From Bretschneidera sinensis (taxonomy: Eukaryota; Streptophyta; Magnoliopsida; Brassicales; Akaniaceae): 64,000 bases of DNA. The number at the start of each line of letters is the position of its first letter. Position 1 is the first letter of the stretch. This document shows, in pieces, positions 12,715 through 23,887 of the stretch. Where the stretch lies: contig CM043705.1 of assembly GCA_023935145.1 (NCBI GenBank), forward strand, positions 53,609,584-53,673,583, given 5' to 3'. The notes beneath the pieces were generated by a model that worked only from the letters and a program-made list of their open reading frames with translations, had not been told where the DNA came from and ran no database searches. Made by a program: the position numbers and the translations under genes.

Positions 12715-12970
12715 GGCCATAGGCTTGGGGAACATGATAGTTACCATGGATTTTGCATTTCTGTATGCTCTCCCGACAAATAGAGTTCTGCATGTTGAAG
12801 GTGGAGAGTAGATATCTGATCTCTTCTGTGAGCCATTTTCGAAGACATAATGGTTACTGCCCTTGGATTTTCCTATCATTTGTCAATTCAATAGCTTTGA
12901 TCAGCTTTCAGCCCATTACTATGGAAACATGCTGAAAAGTAGCATCGTAAAGGCTTCAACAGACGGACAA
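12715..12970 (+). pseudogene. Fragment of a GT37 fucosyltransferase gene
   Basis: The conceptual frame matches the intact enzyme at 7443-9966 from its GLGNRILTLASAFLYAL segment to its YGNMLK segment, about 80 residues. Recognisable pieces are FAFLYALPTNRVL, SDLFCEPF, WLLPLDFP and YYGNMLKSS. Two in-frame stops (near 12809 and 12849) and substitutions in GLGNR show it is dead. Neither end of the gene is present. The homology stops shortly before the remains of a copia element (about 12990), which may have replaced the rest. It indicates that a second fucosyltransferase copy once stood here in tandem. Confidence 0.85.
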
Positions 12971-12989
12971 GGTTTTGCACAACAGGAAT

Positions 12990-13211
12990 TGTTACCTAAC
13001 CTTACTAGAAATGTAAAGAAATCCATCTCTAAATTTCTTTTCAATTCTAGCTCTTTTACTTCTTCTAGGTTCAAAAGAGGTTTTGGATTTATCTCCTAGT
13101 GATGAGCTAGAAAGTATGTCCTCATTTAATTGGACATTAGACAATTGAAACCACACCTTAGTTTTTAAAGGAAAAATATTCTCAAAATATGTTGCATCTC
13201 TAGCTTTTATT
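12990..13211 (-). pseudogene. Copia post-integrase segment (left of the CACTA element)
   Basis: The minus-strand frame reads ARDATYFENIFPLKTK just after the CACTA end and, about 40 codons on, RRSKRARIEKKFRDGF. These are typical of the stretch between integrase and reverse transcriptase in copia polyproteins. The frame is open, but coding ends at the junction with the fucosyltransferase relic; no reverse transcriptase follows. Confidence 0.75.
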
Positions 13212-13560
13212 CACTACAAGAAAAAAGGTTAACGCCGGCGCTTTTTTTTGCATATTCTGGTGCTTCGAAGCGCCGAAATATGAATTTCTGACACTTTTTG
13301 CAAGTGCCGGATAAAGCACTGGTATATATGGTGTCGAAGCGCATATACCGGCGCTTTCTATAAGCACCGTAATGTGTCCATCATTTCAGTGCTTACAAGC
13401 GCCGGTATATTGTGGCGTTTACAAGCGCCGGTATATACTGGCGCTTGTAAGAGCCAGTATATATAACAGTTTAATTCCGGTATTTTGGGTTTACCGGCAC
13501 TTGTAAGCACCGCAATATACTGGCGCTTACAAGCGCCACTATATATAACTGTTTTAATTT
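13212..13560. repeat. CACTA left terminal and subterminal repeats
   Basis: The terminal CACTACAAGAAAA is followed by clustered GCGCC / GGCGC motifs next to TATATACCGG-like text, in direct and inverted order (for example TACAAGCGCCGGTATAT). In CACTA elements such subterminal repeats bind the TNPA-type protein. Confidence 0.85.
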
Positions 13561-13753
13561 TATTTTTTCGCATTATTTTGGTTTAATATTGTACAATAAA
13601 ATAAACCCCTTTAATAAATAAAATGTACCATAAAATTTAAAATTGTTCTTCAATATATAAAATATATCATCATCCATAAAAATTCCTTGACTCGGTACAA
13701 AAGTCATCTCATGTACAAAAAAAAAAAACAATCATAGAGCATCACACTTGACA

Positions 13754-14204
13754 TCAATTTTGAGGTTCTCTACTAACCAATTGTTTTAGTAAAGACTTCA
13801 GCTCATCCAGTTGGGATTGCATACTGTTCGTTTGATCATCATGCTTAGCTGTAATTTCTTGAATCTGATGCGACTGTTGTTCAATCTGATGCGATTGTTG
13901 TTCAATCGTATGCGCATACTGTTCAATCTGATGCGCACGCTGTTGATTGGTTTCTTCCATTTGTGCTCTCAGACTATTTATCTCTTCAACATAAGCCCTA
14001 TGATATCCCATTTCATTCCTTATTTGAGTTGAAAGTCCAAACACAGCAGGGGGTGTAACTCCAAAACCCTGACCTCGGACACGACCGGAACTCTCTTCAC
14101 CCATAAGCTCGGTGAAGACTTCATTTTGTATTGCTAAATTATTGCTAGCATTAGAGGATCTTGAAACTGCAACAAGTTCAACAACATGAGCTTCAGCTGA
14201 AACC
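13754..14204 (-). pseudogene. C-terminal exon of a CACTA-associated (Ptta/En/Spm) protein
   Basis: A TTATAG acceptor near 14204 opens a frame that reads IQNEVFTELMGEESSGRVRG and then QGFGVTPPAVFG, the typical conserved stretch ahead of the tail in plant CACTA second-ORF proteins. A Gln/Glu-rich coiled coil follows, with repeats of HQIEQQS, ending in LLKQLVSREPQN. The exon is open. It belongs with the exons at 16070-16571. Confidence 0.7.
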
Positions 14205-15057
14205 TATAATTAGGAGACAATAAAGATTAAACTCCTCCGAATATTTAGTAGCTAATTACAATGAAATATACATAAAACAAAAATCACTTATCATATTTTA
14301 TAGAAAAACAGGCAGAATCTCCCCTATTTTTCCATAAAACCTCCTGCAAAAAAAACAAATATACAATCCAAACAATGTAGCCAATTCACAATGGCTAGAA
14401 TTCGAACAGAATTTCAACAACCTTATTCCAGCATAGTTTTTGAATTTAAGAAAATCTAAGCTGGAATTTATTATCCAATGGCAGAAGACGTACGTTACTA
14501 CCCAAAAAATGAACACAACAACTATCCAATATATCTTTGTATGTTTAGATCTTTTTGGCAAATCTCAGAATTTACTATCTTATTGTATTAGTTTTTGGGT
14601 CATTTCATGCAAATTTACATGTATATATACATGAGAAGCTTCAATAACAGTGCACAAACAAAGAAAGAAAAGTATTTATGCTTTTAGCGCAATGACGAAC
14701 AATGTTCCCAACCTAACCAGAAATAAAAAATAACAATACCACACCCGGTCATGACTCTTCCACAATGTTCATAGTTGGTATTAACACAACATTTGACATT
14801 ACCTACTCTGCTGGATCAGGTAAAATATATGTTTTTGTGGTAAATCTGTACTAATCAACATGAAAACAGTTAATCATGGAAACATATATGCCTATAACCC
14901 CCTGCCCCAACAAAAAAAAAAAACTGTTTCTTTGTCTCAGAATATGTATTTGGATAGAAGAAAAAAAATTTAGAAGCCATTATAGCAGAATATTTCCCAA
15001 GAAAATAAGTGCAGATTACAAATCTAACCCAACAAGCCAGGAGCCATACACGATACC

Positions 15058-15060
<3 letters not shown>

Positions 15061-15105
<45 letters not shown>
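15061..15105. repeat. (AG)n microsatellite
   Basis: A run of about 22 uninterrupted AG dinucleotides inside the CACTA element. Confidence 0.97.
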
Positions 15106-15110
<5 letters not shown>

Positions 15111-16069
15111 TTCAATTGCAAGATTAAACAGCCAGAAATACACCAAAGATAGCCAACAATGAAAGTAATTGAAGATCACAGGAATCAAATAGAACCAAAT
15201 GGGGCCCTAGGTCCTAAAGGTCCCAAGTTTGAGAGGTGTGTGCATGTGTTTTATCAATAAAAAAAATAGAACCAAATGCTAATAATGTTAAATTTACCAG
15301 ACTTATATCTGTATACTAGTTTTATCTTGCATAAAATTGCCCAAGAAATTTAACATAATCGTAAATATTATACTGTCATTGATAAAATAAAGCAGATGTA
15401 GAAAATACCTGACTACATGCAATACTACTGGGAATGTAACTAAAATATCAAGCTACTGTCTAACCATGGCAGAAGACGTACATTAGCAACAGAACACAGT
15501 TGTATCCCAAATTCCTACAGTCTTAAGATCCATCCCAAGATAGAACTAATGAGCATCCCACAACTAGTATTAAGTATATCGCATTTAAATCACCAATAAT
15601 ATCAACAGTGATAATCAATCAACTCAATAACCAACCAGATGCCACACAAAAACAGAGACTCTTTCACCCTCAATCAAAAAATGAATTTAAACTTGTGGAA
15701 TTTGCCAATACCATACTTGCAAACAATGAAGACTCAATCAACCGCAACACTTACACACAGTTGACAAAATGAATTTAACCTTCGCACAAGTGCACTGATT
15801 TCCTTCATTCAATCAAATACTATATGAAAGCAAATTTATCATCGTCTTGGATGCTCATGGATATACTTCTATTCCCAGTAAACAACCAACACTCAAAACA
15901 TAAAACTGTAACTCAAACAGTATAGTAACTCTTTATGCGTCTCAAGCAAGGTTTCCCAACCAATAAATCATTCTATAGCATTTTTTTTTATAAGTGATTC
16001 TATAGTATTTTTAACTTAAAAGAGCACTGACTGTTGTCAATGACATGCGTATGTCCAGTGAACGTACCA

Positions 16070-16571
16070 TAAATTGTCGTGATGCATCATCAATAAAAGT
16101 TCCATCCTTGCGTTTATGAGTTTCAGCAAAAAAATCTATGCACCCGGGCTCATTCCCATGTGTCAACTCCTACACTACATCTCAAATGACGGATTGGATG
16201 AATGAAGCAAATTAACTCACCTATTCATCTCGTCTTCTAGCAAAACTCTTTGAACTAGACATGTGAGGACACTGTTGTCTTTCACGTGCCGCTGTCCCGA
16301 TAGTAGAATATTTCTACACCAATAATAAACCAATTGAATAATCAGATATTATTAGAAAAATAGAAACAATAATAAAAACTCAACATAATTATCTTAAAAC
16401 AACCTCACTCTGGTCAGAGAACCAGTAGTTCACCAGTTCCTTCCACTGGTCTTGATCTGCGTCTTTTAGAACATCATTGCTCAAAACTTGTTGTTTTGTT
16501 TTGTTCTTCACGTAGTCCCTTTTCAGCATATATCGGTAGTCCCTCCATTTTTTCTCTATCATCCTCAACAA
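16070..16571 (-). pseudogene. CACTA Ptta/En/Spm-type protein, middle exons
   Basis: Exon-like frames on the minus strand read MLRMIEKKWRDYRYMLKRDY and QDQWKELVNYWFSDQS (16571-16390), then QQCPHMSSSKSFARRRDE (about 16310-16230), then FFAETHKRKDGTFIDDASRQ (about 16150-16070). This order matches the plant transposase Ptta/En/Spm family (Pfam Transposase_24), thought to be the TNPA-like partner of the CACTA transposase. The splice sites between blocks are plausible but not proven, so I treat it as a relic. Confidence 0.75.
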
Positions 16572-16729
16572 AATCTTGTCTATCGCCTCAATCGTAGGGC
16601 AATAGAACTTCCTCTACCACAATGAAAGGAAATCGATGTCAAATAAGCATTATTAGTGTTAGGGAATATGCATGTACAACACCACGAATACAAAAAAAAA
16701 AAACAAAAAAATTTGGGCAATGAGTGAAG

Positions 16730-17301
16730 TTTTGACAACCAAGATAAAGTTCAACATCGTAATCTTTCATTAAATTGTGATACTGAATCGTCTCATCAAT
16801 AGCAGAACGAACTGGGTGATCGACGTGTGAAGGATCACCATAATTATTGAACCCAAAACCACCATGAGCCTGTTGCTCTTCAGCATGCTCATTCGAAGAT
16901 CCCACTACGATTCCTGAACTTACCGATTCATTGTTTGGGTTTTCACAAGTTACCTCGAATGCACCTCGAAGCAAACCCAACACGTCATCTCGTCCCATGA
17001 AGCCAACTGGAACACTAGTGAGTTGTAAGCTAGTGTGAGTGTGGTGTATACGAGAGACTTTCTCCCCATGAAAAATTCACTCGGTGTAACCTGGACTAAA
17101 CCGATTATACAATGGATGCTCATAAACAATTTCTGGTTTGAATGAATAACAATTACCACATCTCCTACATGGACAAACAATACGGCCACGACCACAAACT
17201 TTTTGACATGAAAATATAATGAAGTTTGCAACACCATCCATATAGGCTTTACTCGACCTCGGTTTATCTATCCAACTTTTATCCATTTTTAGATGAACCA
17301 A
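16730..17301 (-). pseudogene. CACTA transposase-associated domain (N-terminus of TNP2-type gene)
   Basis: The minus-strand frame from 17301 reads DKSWIDKPRSSKAYMDGV and then CPCRRCGNC, matching the transposase-associated domain that begins plant CACTA transposases. A second frame (16998 to about 16730) continues with DVLGLLRGAFE and LMKDYDVELYLGC, the linker before the TNP2 catalytic domain. That domain is absent downstream; the sequence passes straight to the second gene. An internal deletion of the transposase is the likely reason. Confidence 0.75.
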
Positions 17302-19829
17302 TAGACTTCCCTAAAACAATATCAAGAAAGTCAGAATTGAAATATTTCTGGCAAAAGCAGGCATAATCACAAACTTAGATAATACTAAATAATATTACTA
17401 AATATGAAATAGTAAAATTATTATTATTATTATTATTAATTATTATATTATAATATAAAAATTTATTAATTATAATAATAATTAAAAACTATTAGGCTAC
17501 CTTCAATGCAGAAGGGTGCACAAATTATTGTTGAAAGATTCTTAGAAATAAGAATTCTCAGTAAAGGATGCAGTAAAAAAAAGGTTTTTTAATTTATTTA
17601 ATTTTCTGGAAGCAACAAAAATGCAGATTAAAATTATTTCTTCCTTAAAATATACTAAAACAATGATATTGTTACTATTTTTTTTGTGTGTGTGTGTGTG
17701 TGTATATATATATCTTATGTTTTGTGTATTTTATTCTGATTCTCTTTTCATGATAGGAAAAAGGAAAATTAATGAACTAAAACCATTTTTTTGTGTTAGG
17801 TCTCTTTTAGAGGTTTTCAGTTTGCGCTAGGATGTTTTGGCTAGAGATGGTTTGGAAGTAATAGCCTGAGGGTAGTAAATGGTTTTCCACTAATTTAAAT
17901 ATATAGAATAATTAAAAAAATAAACTTTATAGATGTGTTCGATCAGTTCTTTGTGGAAGACAACCATGGTTTATTACACTTAATCAGACTCACTTATTTC
18001 CAACATGTTAAACAAGAATGCAATCATCCAGGCTATGGGATACGTGGAATGGCCATTAGTTGCAGATCTAACAGACAATGGAAATAGGCCTATTATTAGT
18101 AGATATCTATGTAAGATTGTCTATAGTGGAATATTCTATATATTTCACTTGTCCGTAAATAGCTAGCATTACCATTTAAGCCAACAAAAGACCATAAACT
18201 GCATCTTCATAAATTAAAAAAAGAGAATCAAGGAAATTAAGATGAGCACAAAAGGAAAATATGACAGCAAAATGAAAGCCAGAGAATAGCGGGCAAAATT
18301 TTACAATTCAAGAACACCAACATAAGTAGAACGTACATGCATTAGTTTCTGTATTTAGCATAAAAGGGAAGAAATTGACTTTAAAATTTCAACTCAGAAG
18401 ATATGGTGCAAAAATAAACCACCCCAACTGGGAAAAAAAGTGAAATTTTAAATTTTGAATTCATTGAATAATTCAGTTTTTCTAATTGGTAATTTCACAT
18501 CAATATCTTGATACCGTTCCGTCACTCTACATTATAGATAATCTCTTATTTAAACAAATTCAGTTTACGAATAACTCAAATCTTATTGATCGGAATGTTA
18601 TTCTCATCACAACACTAAAGTGACAAAATCATTTTTCTAATCGAACTCTATTTTGACACATTATAAAAATAGACTCTCACCATCAAAGTTGTATTCATAA
18701 CTCTAATTAAATATTCTCAGATTTATCTCTTTAAACCCTACCTATATAGTTTTATGTAATGAATTATTTATTGATATTGATTCCAGTTAAAATCTAACAC
18801 TGAGTAAATCTGCATGTAGGGGAAGTTCTAAGAAGGTAAAGAAATGTAGCAGAGTTTCTTTGGTATCAGCTTTAATTTAGACTTACGTACCAGCTCAAGT
18901 TTAAGCCTTTTTTTTATTTATAAATTGATTTTTTTTTTCAAATAAACTACCAATGTGAATGACAATGTTTGGTGGTGTGGATAGATATTTTGCTGGTAAG
19001 TGTTTAAATAACTCAGATTATTGTCTAGAAATTTAGTTGGTATTCATTTTGAATTTTGTTAGTCTTACATTCTACTCAAAAACACAAACATGACTTTCAA
19101 ATACTGATGCAGGGAGTGAGACCAAGCTTAGTTGTTACTTCTACCTCTTGAATTGGTGGTGAGCCAATGGATATGGCAAGTTCCTTATTCTATATTGATA
19201 TAAAACAGGTTTCAAACATCTGGATAGCTATAAAAGTTTTCATGCTGCCAACAGAAATCTCGGCTTACATCGCTTGACCGAAGCAATGAAATACATGTTT
19301 TCTGTTCGTATGAATCTGGGTGACCCTGATTTTGTGAATATAAACAAATTTATGGATAAAATGCTTTCCTAGCAACAGATATTTGACAAAAAGTTTTCCT
19401 TCAGAATACTATGTACAAAAAAAACCTCAAACCATGTTTAATCTTTCAGCATTACTTTTTTGGATTTTTTTTGGATAAAATTTCCAATATAACTTAATAA
19501 TATATCATAAACAAACACCAATTAGTAGCATTATACAAGAAAAGGTACCTGAAGAGGAATTTTGATGAACAACAGCCCAAGCTCTCCTAGATGGTGAGAG
19601 AGAAAGAGAGGTCATGGATGAGTTTCGGGGATGACTTGACCCAGAGTGGTTGAGCTAGAGGGTCGGGTCGGAAGGGTTGAGGGAAAAACTAACGTTGGAT
19701 AGGAGAAAGCCGGCGGCGATCCCGGCAATGGTTCGTGGTTCTTCACGGAACGGACGGTGGCACAATAGAGTGGGAGCAGAGAAAAAATTTGGGGGAAATC
19801 GCGACAAGCAACATTTCATATGTGAAATT
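17302..19829. other. CACTA 5' non-coding interior
   Basis: About 2.5 kb upstream of the transposase start, with no coding signal. It holds a TTA/ATT-rich stretch (17409-17470) and a (GT)n(TA)n run (about 17685-17712). Confidence 0.5.
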
Positions 19830-20118
19830 TTTTGCATATACCGATGCTTTTAAGCGCCAGAATAAGCTCCTTGTCATATTGCGACGCTTAAAAGCGCCGG
19901 TATATGTTCAAAACCCATTTTATATTTCGGCGTTTGAAAGCGCCAGAATATGTAATCAAATTCGCGTATAACGACGCTTTAAAACGCCGTTAAATGGTCT
20001 TTGAATATTGCGGTGCTTCAAGGGAGCGCCAACAATAAAGCGCCGGCGGTTATATATTGCGGCACTTTTGTCAAGCGCCGGAAATAAAGCGCTGGTATAT
20101 ATCAATTATCTTGTAGTG
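19830..20118. repeat. CACTA right subterminal repeats and terminus
   Basis: Repeated GCGCC/GGCGC cores with adjacent TATAT text mirror those at 13212-13560. The terminus CTTGTAGTG closes at 20118, before the ATT duplication. Confidence 0.85.
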
Positions 20119-20906
20119 ATTATTGTGTTATTGGATATTTCACTTATTAATGAATTTATCACTAAGAACCTATTTGCACTACTAGTTTAGGCATAACCTA
20201 TAAAAACATCATCTATAGTTTTGGGTCCTATTTTCTTTCTCTTTGGTTCAGGTATAACTACCTTAGCTAGACACCCCCAGACTTTTAGAATATCAAATCT
20301 TGGAGGTCTATTTTTTCAAATTTCAAAAGCTGTTTTCTCACTATTTTTAGAGGTTACTCGGTTTAATATATAACAAGAAGTTAGGATAGCTTCCCCCCAC
20401 AAATTCTCAGGTACACTAGAACTTAGTAACATAGAATTGACCATATCCATCAATGTTCTATTTTTTCTTTCAGCTACACCATTTGATTGAGGAGAATAAG
20501 GGGGAGTAACCTTGTGTATTATCCCATTATCTTTAGAAAATCTCTTAAGCTCATTCAAACTATATTCCCCACCTCTATTGGGGCTAAAAATTTTAATCTT
20601 CTTCTCTAATTGATTTTCAACTTCATTCTTATATGTTTTAAATTTATTAAATACTTCATATTTTGTTTTGATGAGATAGATATAACAATATTTTGAGTGA
20701 TCAACTATAGATGTTACAAAGTCTTTATTTCCAGCCTTAGTTGAAGGTCGGTTTGAATTATAAACGTCACTTTGTATGAGCTCTAGGAGACTAGTATTTC
20801 GGTTGACAGGTCTATAAGGCTTTCTTGATTGTTTAGCTTGTACACAAATCTCACATTTATGCTTAATATCCAAAGAAACGTTAGGAATTAAACCCAAATC
20901 CATCAA
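20119..20906 (-). pseudogene. Copia integrase core and downstream region
   Basis: The frame 20906-20316 encodes a Cys pair (CEICVQAKQSRKPYR) and the retroviral-type integrase core: IQSDVYNSN with its first Asp, then SPNRGGEYS where the second catalytic Asp of the usual D-N-G-G-E is replaced, then YSPQSNGVAERKNRTL with the Glu helix. Downstream to 20119 the frame is broken by stops and shifts, but pieces typical of copia (WGCLAK-like, DDVFIGYA-like) remain. The CACTA element cuts the frame at 20118/20119. Loss of the catalytic Asp and the breaks make it inactive. Confidence 0.85.
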
Positions 20907-22370
20907 ATTCTTTTATCTTCTCAAGACTTATATGGCCTAATATTCCATGCCATGCATTACTAGACTCAATATTGAAAGCTAAATGAGAGACATTATTCAA
21001 AGTACTTGAGATATTTAATTTAAATAAACCATCATAAATAAATCTTTTCCAATAAAAATATTATTTCTACTTATTACAACTTTATTGGATTCCTTCACAA
21101 GCTTATAACCTTGTTGAACTAGATAAGATTCACTAACTAGATTTCTGCTAGCATCAGGAACATGCTGCACTTCTTCAAGAATTAATGTCTTCCCAGATGT
21201 CAACTTCAGATCAATTCTTCCAATTCCTAGCACTCGTGTGGTAGTACCATTTTCTAGAGTCACACTTCCTCCACTTGAGTTTGGATACATTTTTAACCAA
21301 TGAACGATTCAAACAAACATGTACATTAGCCTTAGAATCTAACCACCACTCACTATTTTCATAAGTAAAGTTTACTAAAGAAGGTTTAGATTTAGACCTA
21401 ATAGAAGGTTCTCCATCCTATAGCATATTGACTTGATAGTCTTTATTCCCAAAGTTAGGCTTAAACTCACTAGTTTTCTTGTAGTAACAGTCTTAGGAAA
21501 TATGATTAGTCCTTCCACATATGTAGCACAGTCCTTGAGTCTTGCCTTTGCCCTTAAAGTTCCTAGAATTTGCGTTACATGAACGATTGGTTTGGTTTTG
21601 ATGATTTTGGTTGGTTTGAAAGTTATTGGGTGAGTTATTGGGCCTAAAGTTATTAGGTCAGTTGTTATTATTATTCTTCCAATTATTATTTTTGAAGTTG
21701 TTTCCCCTAAGCTTAAATCGGTTGGAGGTTTTATTTTTTTCTACCATATTCACCTTAGCCTCCATCTCATTTTTTGACTTGAAACTTAACCTATGTTGTT
21801 ATTCTATTCTAAGAGAATCGAAAACTTGGGTTAAGGTCAAAGTACCTTGTTTATGTCTAAGACCTTTGGAAAATTCACTCAAAGAAAGTGGAAGTTTATC
21901 TATAAGACACGACACCTTAAAATCTTCACTAAAATTAGTATCATTTTCCTCTACACCTCTAAGATGGTTTTAAAACTCATGAATTTGATCATTAATTAAT
22001 TTACCATCTACCATGCAGTATTTATTAAAGGTTAAAATATTATACCTTTTTATACCCGCATCATCTATATCATACTCATCTTCTAAGTCTTTCTATAGAT
22101 CTTTAGCACTTTGGTAGAATGGTAAATCTCATAAAGGCGCGGAGAAAAGGAATTAAGAATTCTATTGTGACAATAATATTCTATTTCTTGAGGGGTGTAC
22201 ATAGGTGTTTTGGATTCACTAGTTGATGTATCTCTAAGTTGAGTTGAATCTTCTAGAGCGGATATGAAACCTAACACCATTAACTAATATACCATTTTTG
22301 TTTGCCATCTCCTAAAAAAGAGTCCATCCAATTTTTCAGGTTCTACACTATTGGCTTCCTCGTATGATGT
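20907..22370 (-). pseudogene. Copia gag, zinc knuckle and protease
   Basis: Going down from about 22370 on the minus strand: a gag start (MTSYEEANSVEPEKLDG, then FFRRWQTKM), further gag with several stops, and a CCHC-type knuckle (CYICGRTNHI ... DCYY, near 21500). The protease follows (WWLDSKANVHVC, near 21340), where the catalytic Asp-Ser-Gly reads Asp-Ser-Lys. Then 21290-21015 holds the VTLENGTTTRVLGIG ... VQHVPDASRNLVS block. Several frameshifts separate these, so no polyprotein could be made. Confidence 0.8.
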
Positions 22371-22439
22371 CATTCTAGGAACTACTTAAGGCAACTCAAA
22401 TTTCTGTGAGTAACAAAATCTAGGTTCAATATTTCAATT

Positions 22440-23740
22440 ACTAAAAGAAATATATATGAATAAGATTAACACAAATACACTAAATTAGTAACTATAACGT
22501 ATATTATTTGCATAAAAGAAAATATATATCAAATTTAAGTATGATACAAGCTACCGCCTAAGAAAAATCCAATAAAATATTAAGTATTCTAAAACTTTGT
22601 AATAATGATATTTTGTTTTGGTTGCTTTATTGCTTCCCTTTTTAAATGTTTTATTGAAAACAAATAACCAACAAATCCGTTTATAAAATAAAATTGTATT
22701 GGTTTGATTATTATAACATATTTGAAATTTATATGTGATAGGTTTTTTATAAATAAAATAGAAACTAACTTAAGTACTATTAATTGTTATTAAAGATAGA
22801 TTGAATTTAGAAACAAAATTTATAGCACACAGTTTAGAATTGAAATGTAATATGTTTAAAATATATAATGTTTTTAAAATTTGAACAAGTTTTTAAAGCT
22901 GGTTTTAACAAATATCAAAACAATTTTTTTTTTTAAAAAAAAAACTGCAAATGAATTAAAATTAAGTTATTTGAAACCAAAAAGTTATTTTTTTAATAAC
23001 TAATATCTTGTATATAGAATGCAATTTTTTTAACCAAATTTTAGAAAAAGTTATACCAAATAAAATATAAATAGAGATACAAATTTGAACCTACAACGGC
23101 TTTAGCTGTTGGAAAATATATAATTATTTATTAAAAATTAGAAGACAAATTCAAATATATATTTGTGAAATTCAAAACAATTTAACACAACATGCATAAT
23201 AAGGTATAAAACAAAACAATATAATTAATTAAAACTAAAGAATAGAAAATAGAAGGAGCTGGTCTGTGAGTCATGGAAAACCACTGTCCTAAAGTCGTTA
23301 TAGCCTCCCTACGGGAGGGTACGAATGGCTAAAACCAACTCCAAGATAAAACCCAAGTGCTCGCAACTTTGTCTCCTACAATGTGCACATCCACTGAGAA
23401 GCGGGGATGAACCAATTCGATCAAGATTGCCAAAAAACACAAATATATAGAAACTAATAGAATAACTCTCTCAAAGCATAGAAGACAAGATGAAGATTAT
23501 GAAAATTGTGTGTCTTAGGCTTTTGAAAAGCTTGGTATTTAAAGGTACAAGTGAGCCTAGAAATTTAATTCAAAATTTAAAATATAAATAAATTATAAAT
23601 TTGTAACTCTTAATTTATTAAGATTAATCACAAATTGTAACCTTCAATTTATTGAAAATAATTACAAATTTGTAACTTTCAATTTATTGAGATTAATTAC
23701 AAATTTGTAACTTTTAATTTATTAATTATATTAAAATAGT
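22440..23740 (-). repeat. Copia leader and probable 5' LTR remains
   Basis: No coding sequence. On the minus strand 23540-23265 reads like an LTR promoter and leader: TTTAAATACC, then a transcribed-looking stretch with GGTTCATCCCCGCTTCTCAG. At 23580-23735 a repeat of about 45 bp occurs three to four times (core ACAAATTTGTAAC). No paired LTR or primer-binding site was found, so limits are approximate. Confidence 0.4.
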
Positions 23741-23809
23741 CAATAATTGCTTTTTGAATAACCGTTATAAATTCACATGAAAATTTTAAAAACTTTTTAA
23801 TAGATTTGA

Positions 23810-23887
23810 AGTTTAGTACAATCACATCAGGGAGTGGTTTTACATGTGAGATTTTGAAGAATGACAGTAAAGTTTTTTGTTGGGCTA
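23810..23887 (+). pseudogene. CRINKLY4/CCR-like receptor kinase ectodomain fragment, part 1
   Basis: The plus frame reads ITSGSGFTCEILKNDSKVFC and continues WA up to the gypsy insertion, then resumes after 37679. The pattern (Gly-x-Gly-Phe-Thr-Cys, then Asn-x-Ser-x-Val-x-Cys-Trp) is that of the RCC1-like 'crinkly' repeats of plant CCR/ACR4 receptor kinases. The last five bases are the GGCTA duplication. It is a short, isolated relic. Confidence 0.5.

Larger units (their letters stand above)
13212..20118 (-). mobile_element. CACTA (En/Spm) DNA transposon, deleted
   Basis: The left end begins CACTACAAGAAAAAAGG and the right end is its inverted counterpart (CTTGTAGTG). A 3-bp duplication, ATT, flanks it at 13209-13211 and 20119-20121; CACTA elements make 3-bp duplications. 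Removing the element with one ATT restores the copia frame, which confirms the borders. Both subterminal regions carry many short repeats with GCGCCGGTATAT-like cores in both orientations. On the minus strand there is a transposase-associated domain (about 17301-16730) and a Ptta/En/Spm-type protein (about 16571-13754). The catalytic TNP2 transposase domain was not found, so it is probably non-autonomous. Confidence 0.93.
12990..23740 (-). mobile_element. Degenerate Ty1-copia element, interrupted by a CACTA transposon
   Basis: On the minus strand gag (about 22370-21600), zinc knuckle and protease (about 21560-21300), GAG-pre-integrase and integrase core (21290-20316) follow in copia order. 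The post-integrase region reaches 20119, is cut by the CACTA element, and resumes at 13211 with the frame intact, ending near 12990 at an Arg/Lys-rich RRSKRARIEKK stretch. Reverse transcriptase, RNase H and the 3' LTR are missing, so the element was truncated. The 5' boundary is uncertain: 23265-23740 has LTR-like text on the minus strand (a TATA-like TTTAAATACC near 23540), but no primer-binding site was found. Confidence 0.75.

Noticed and set aside
12990..23740. Reading the copia relic as two separate elements
   Set aside because: The frame and the ATT duplication show that the two parts were continuous before the CACTA insertion.
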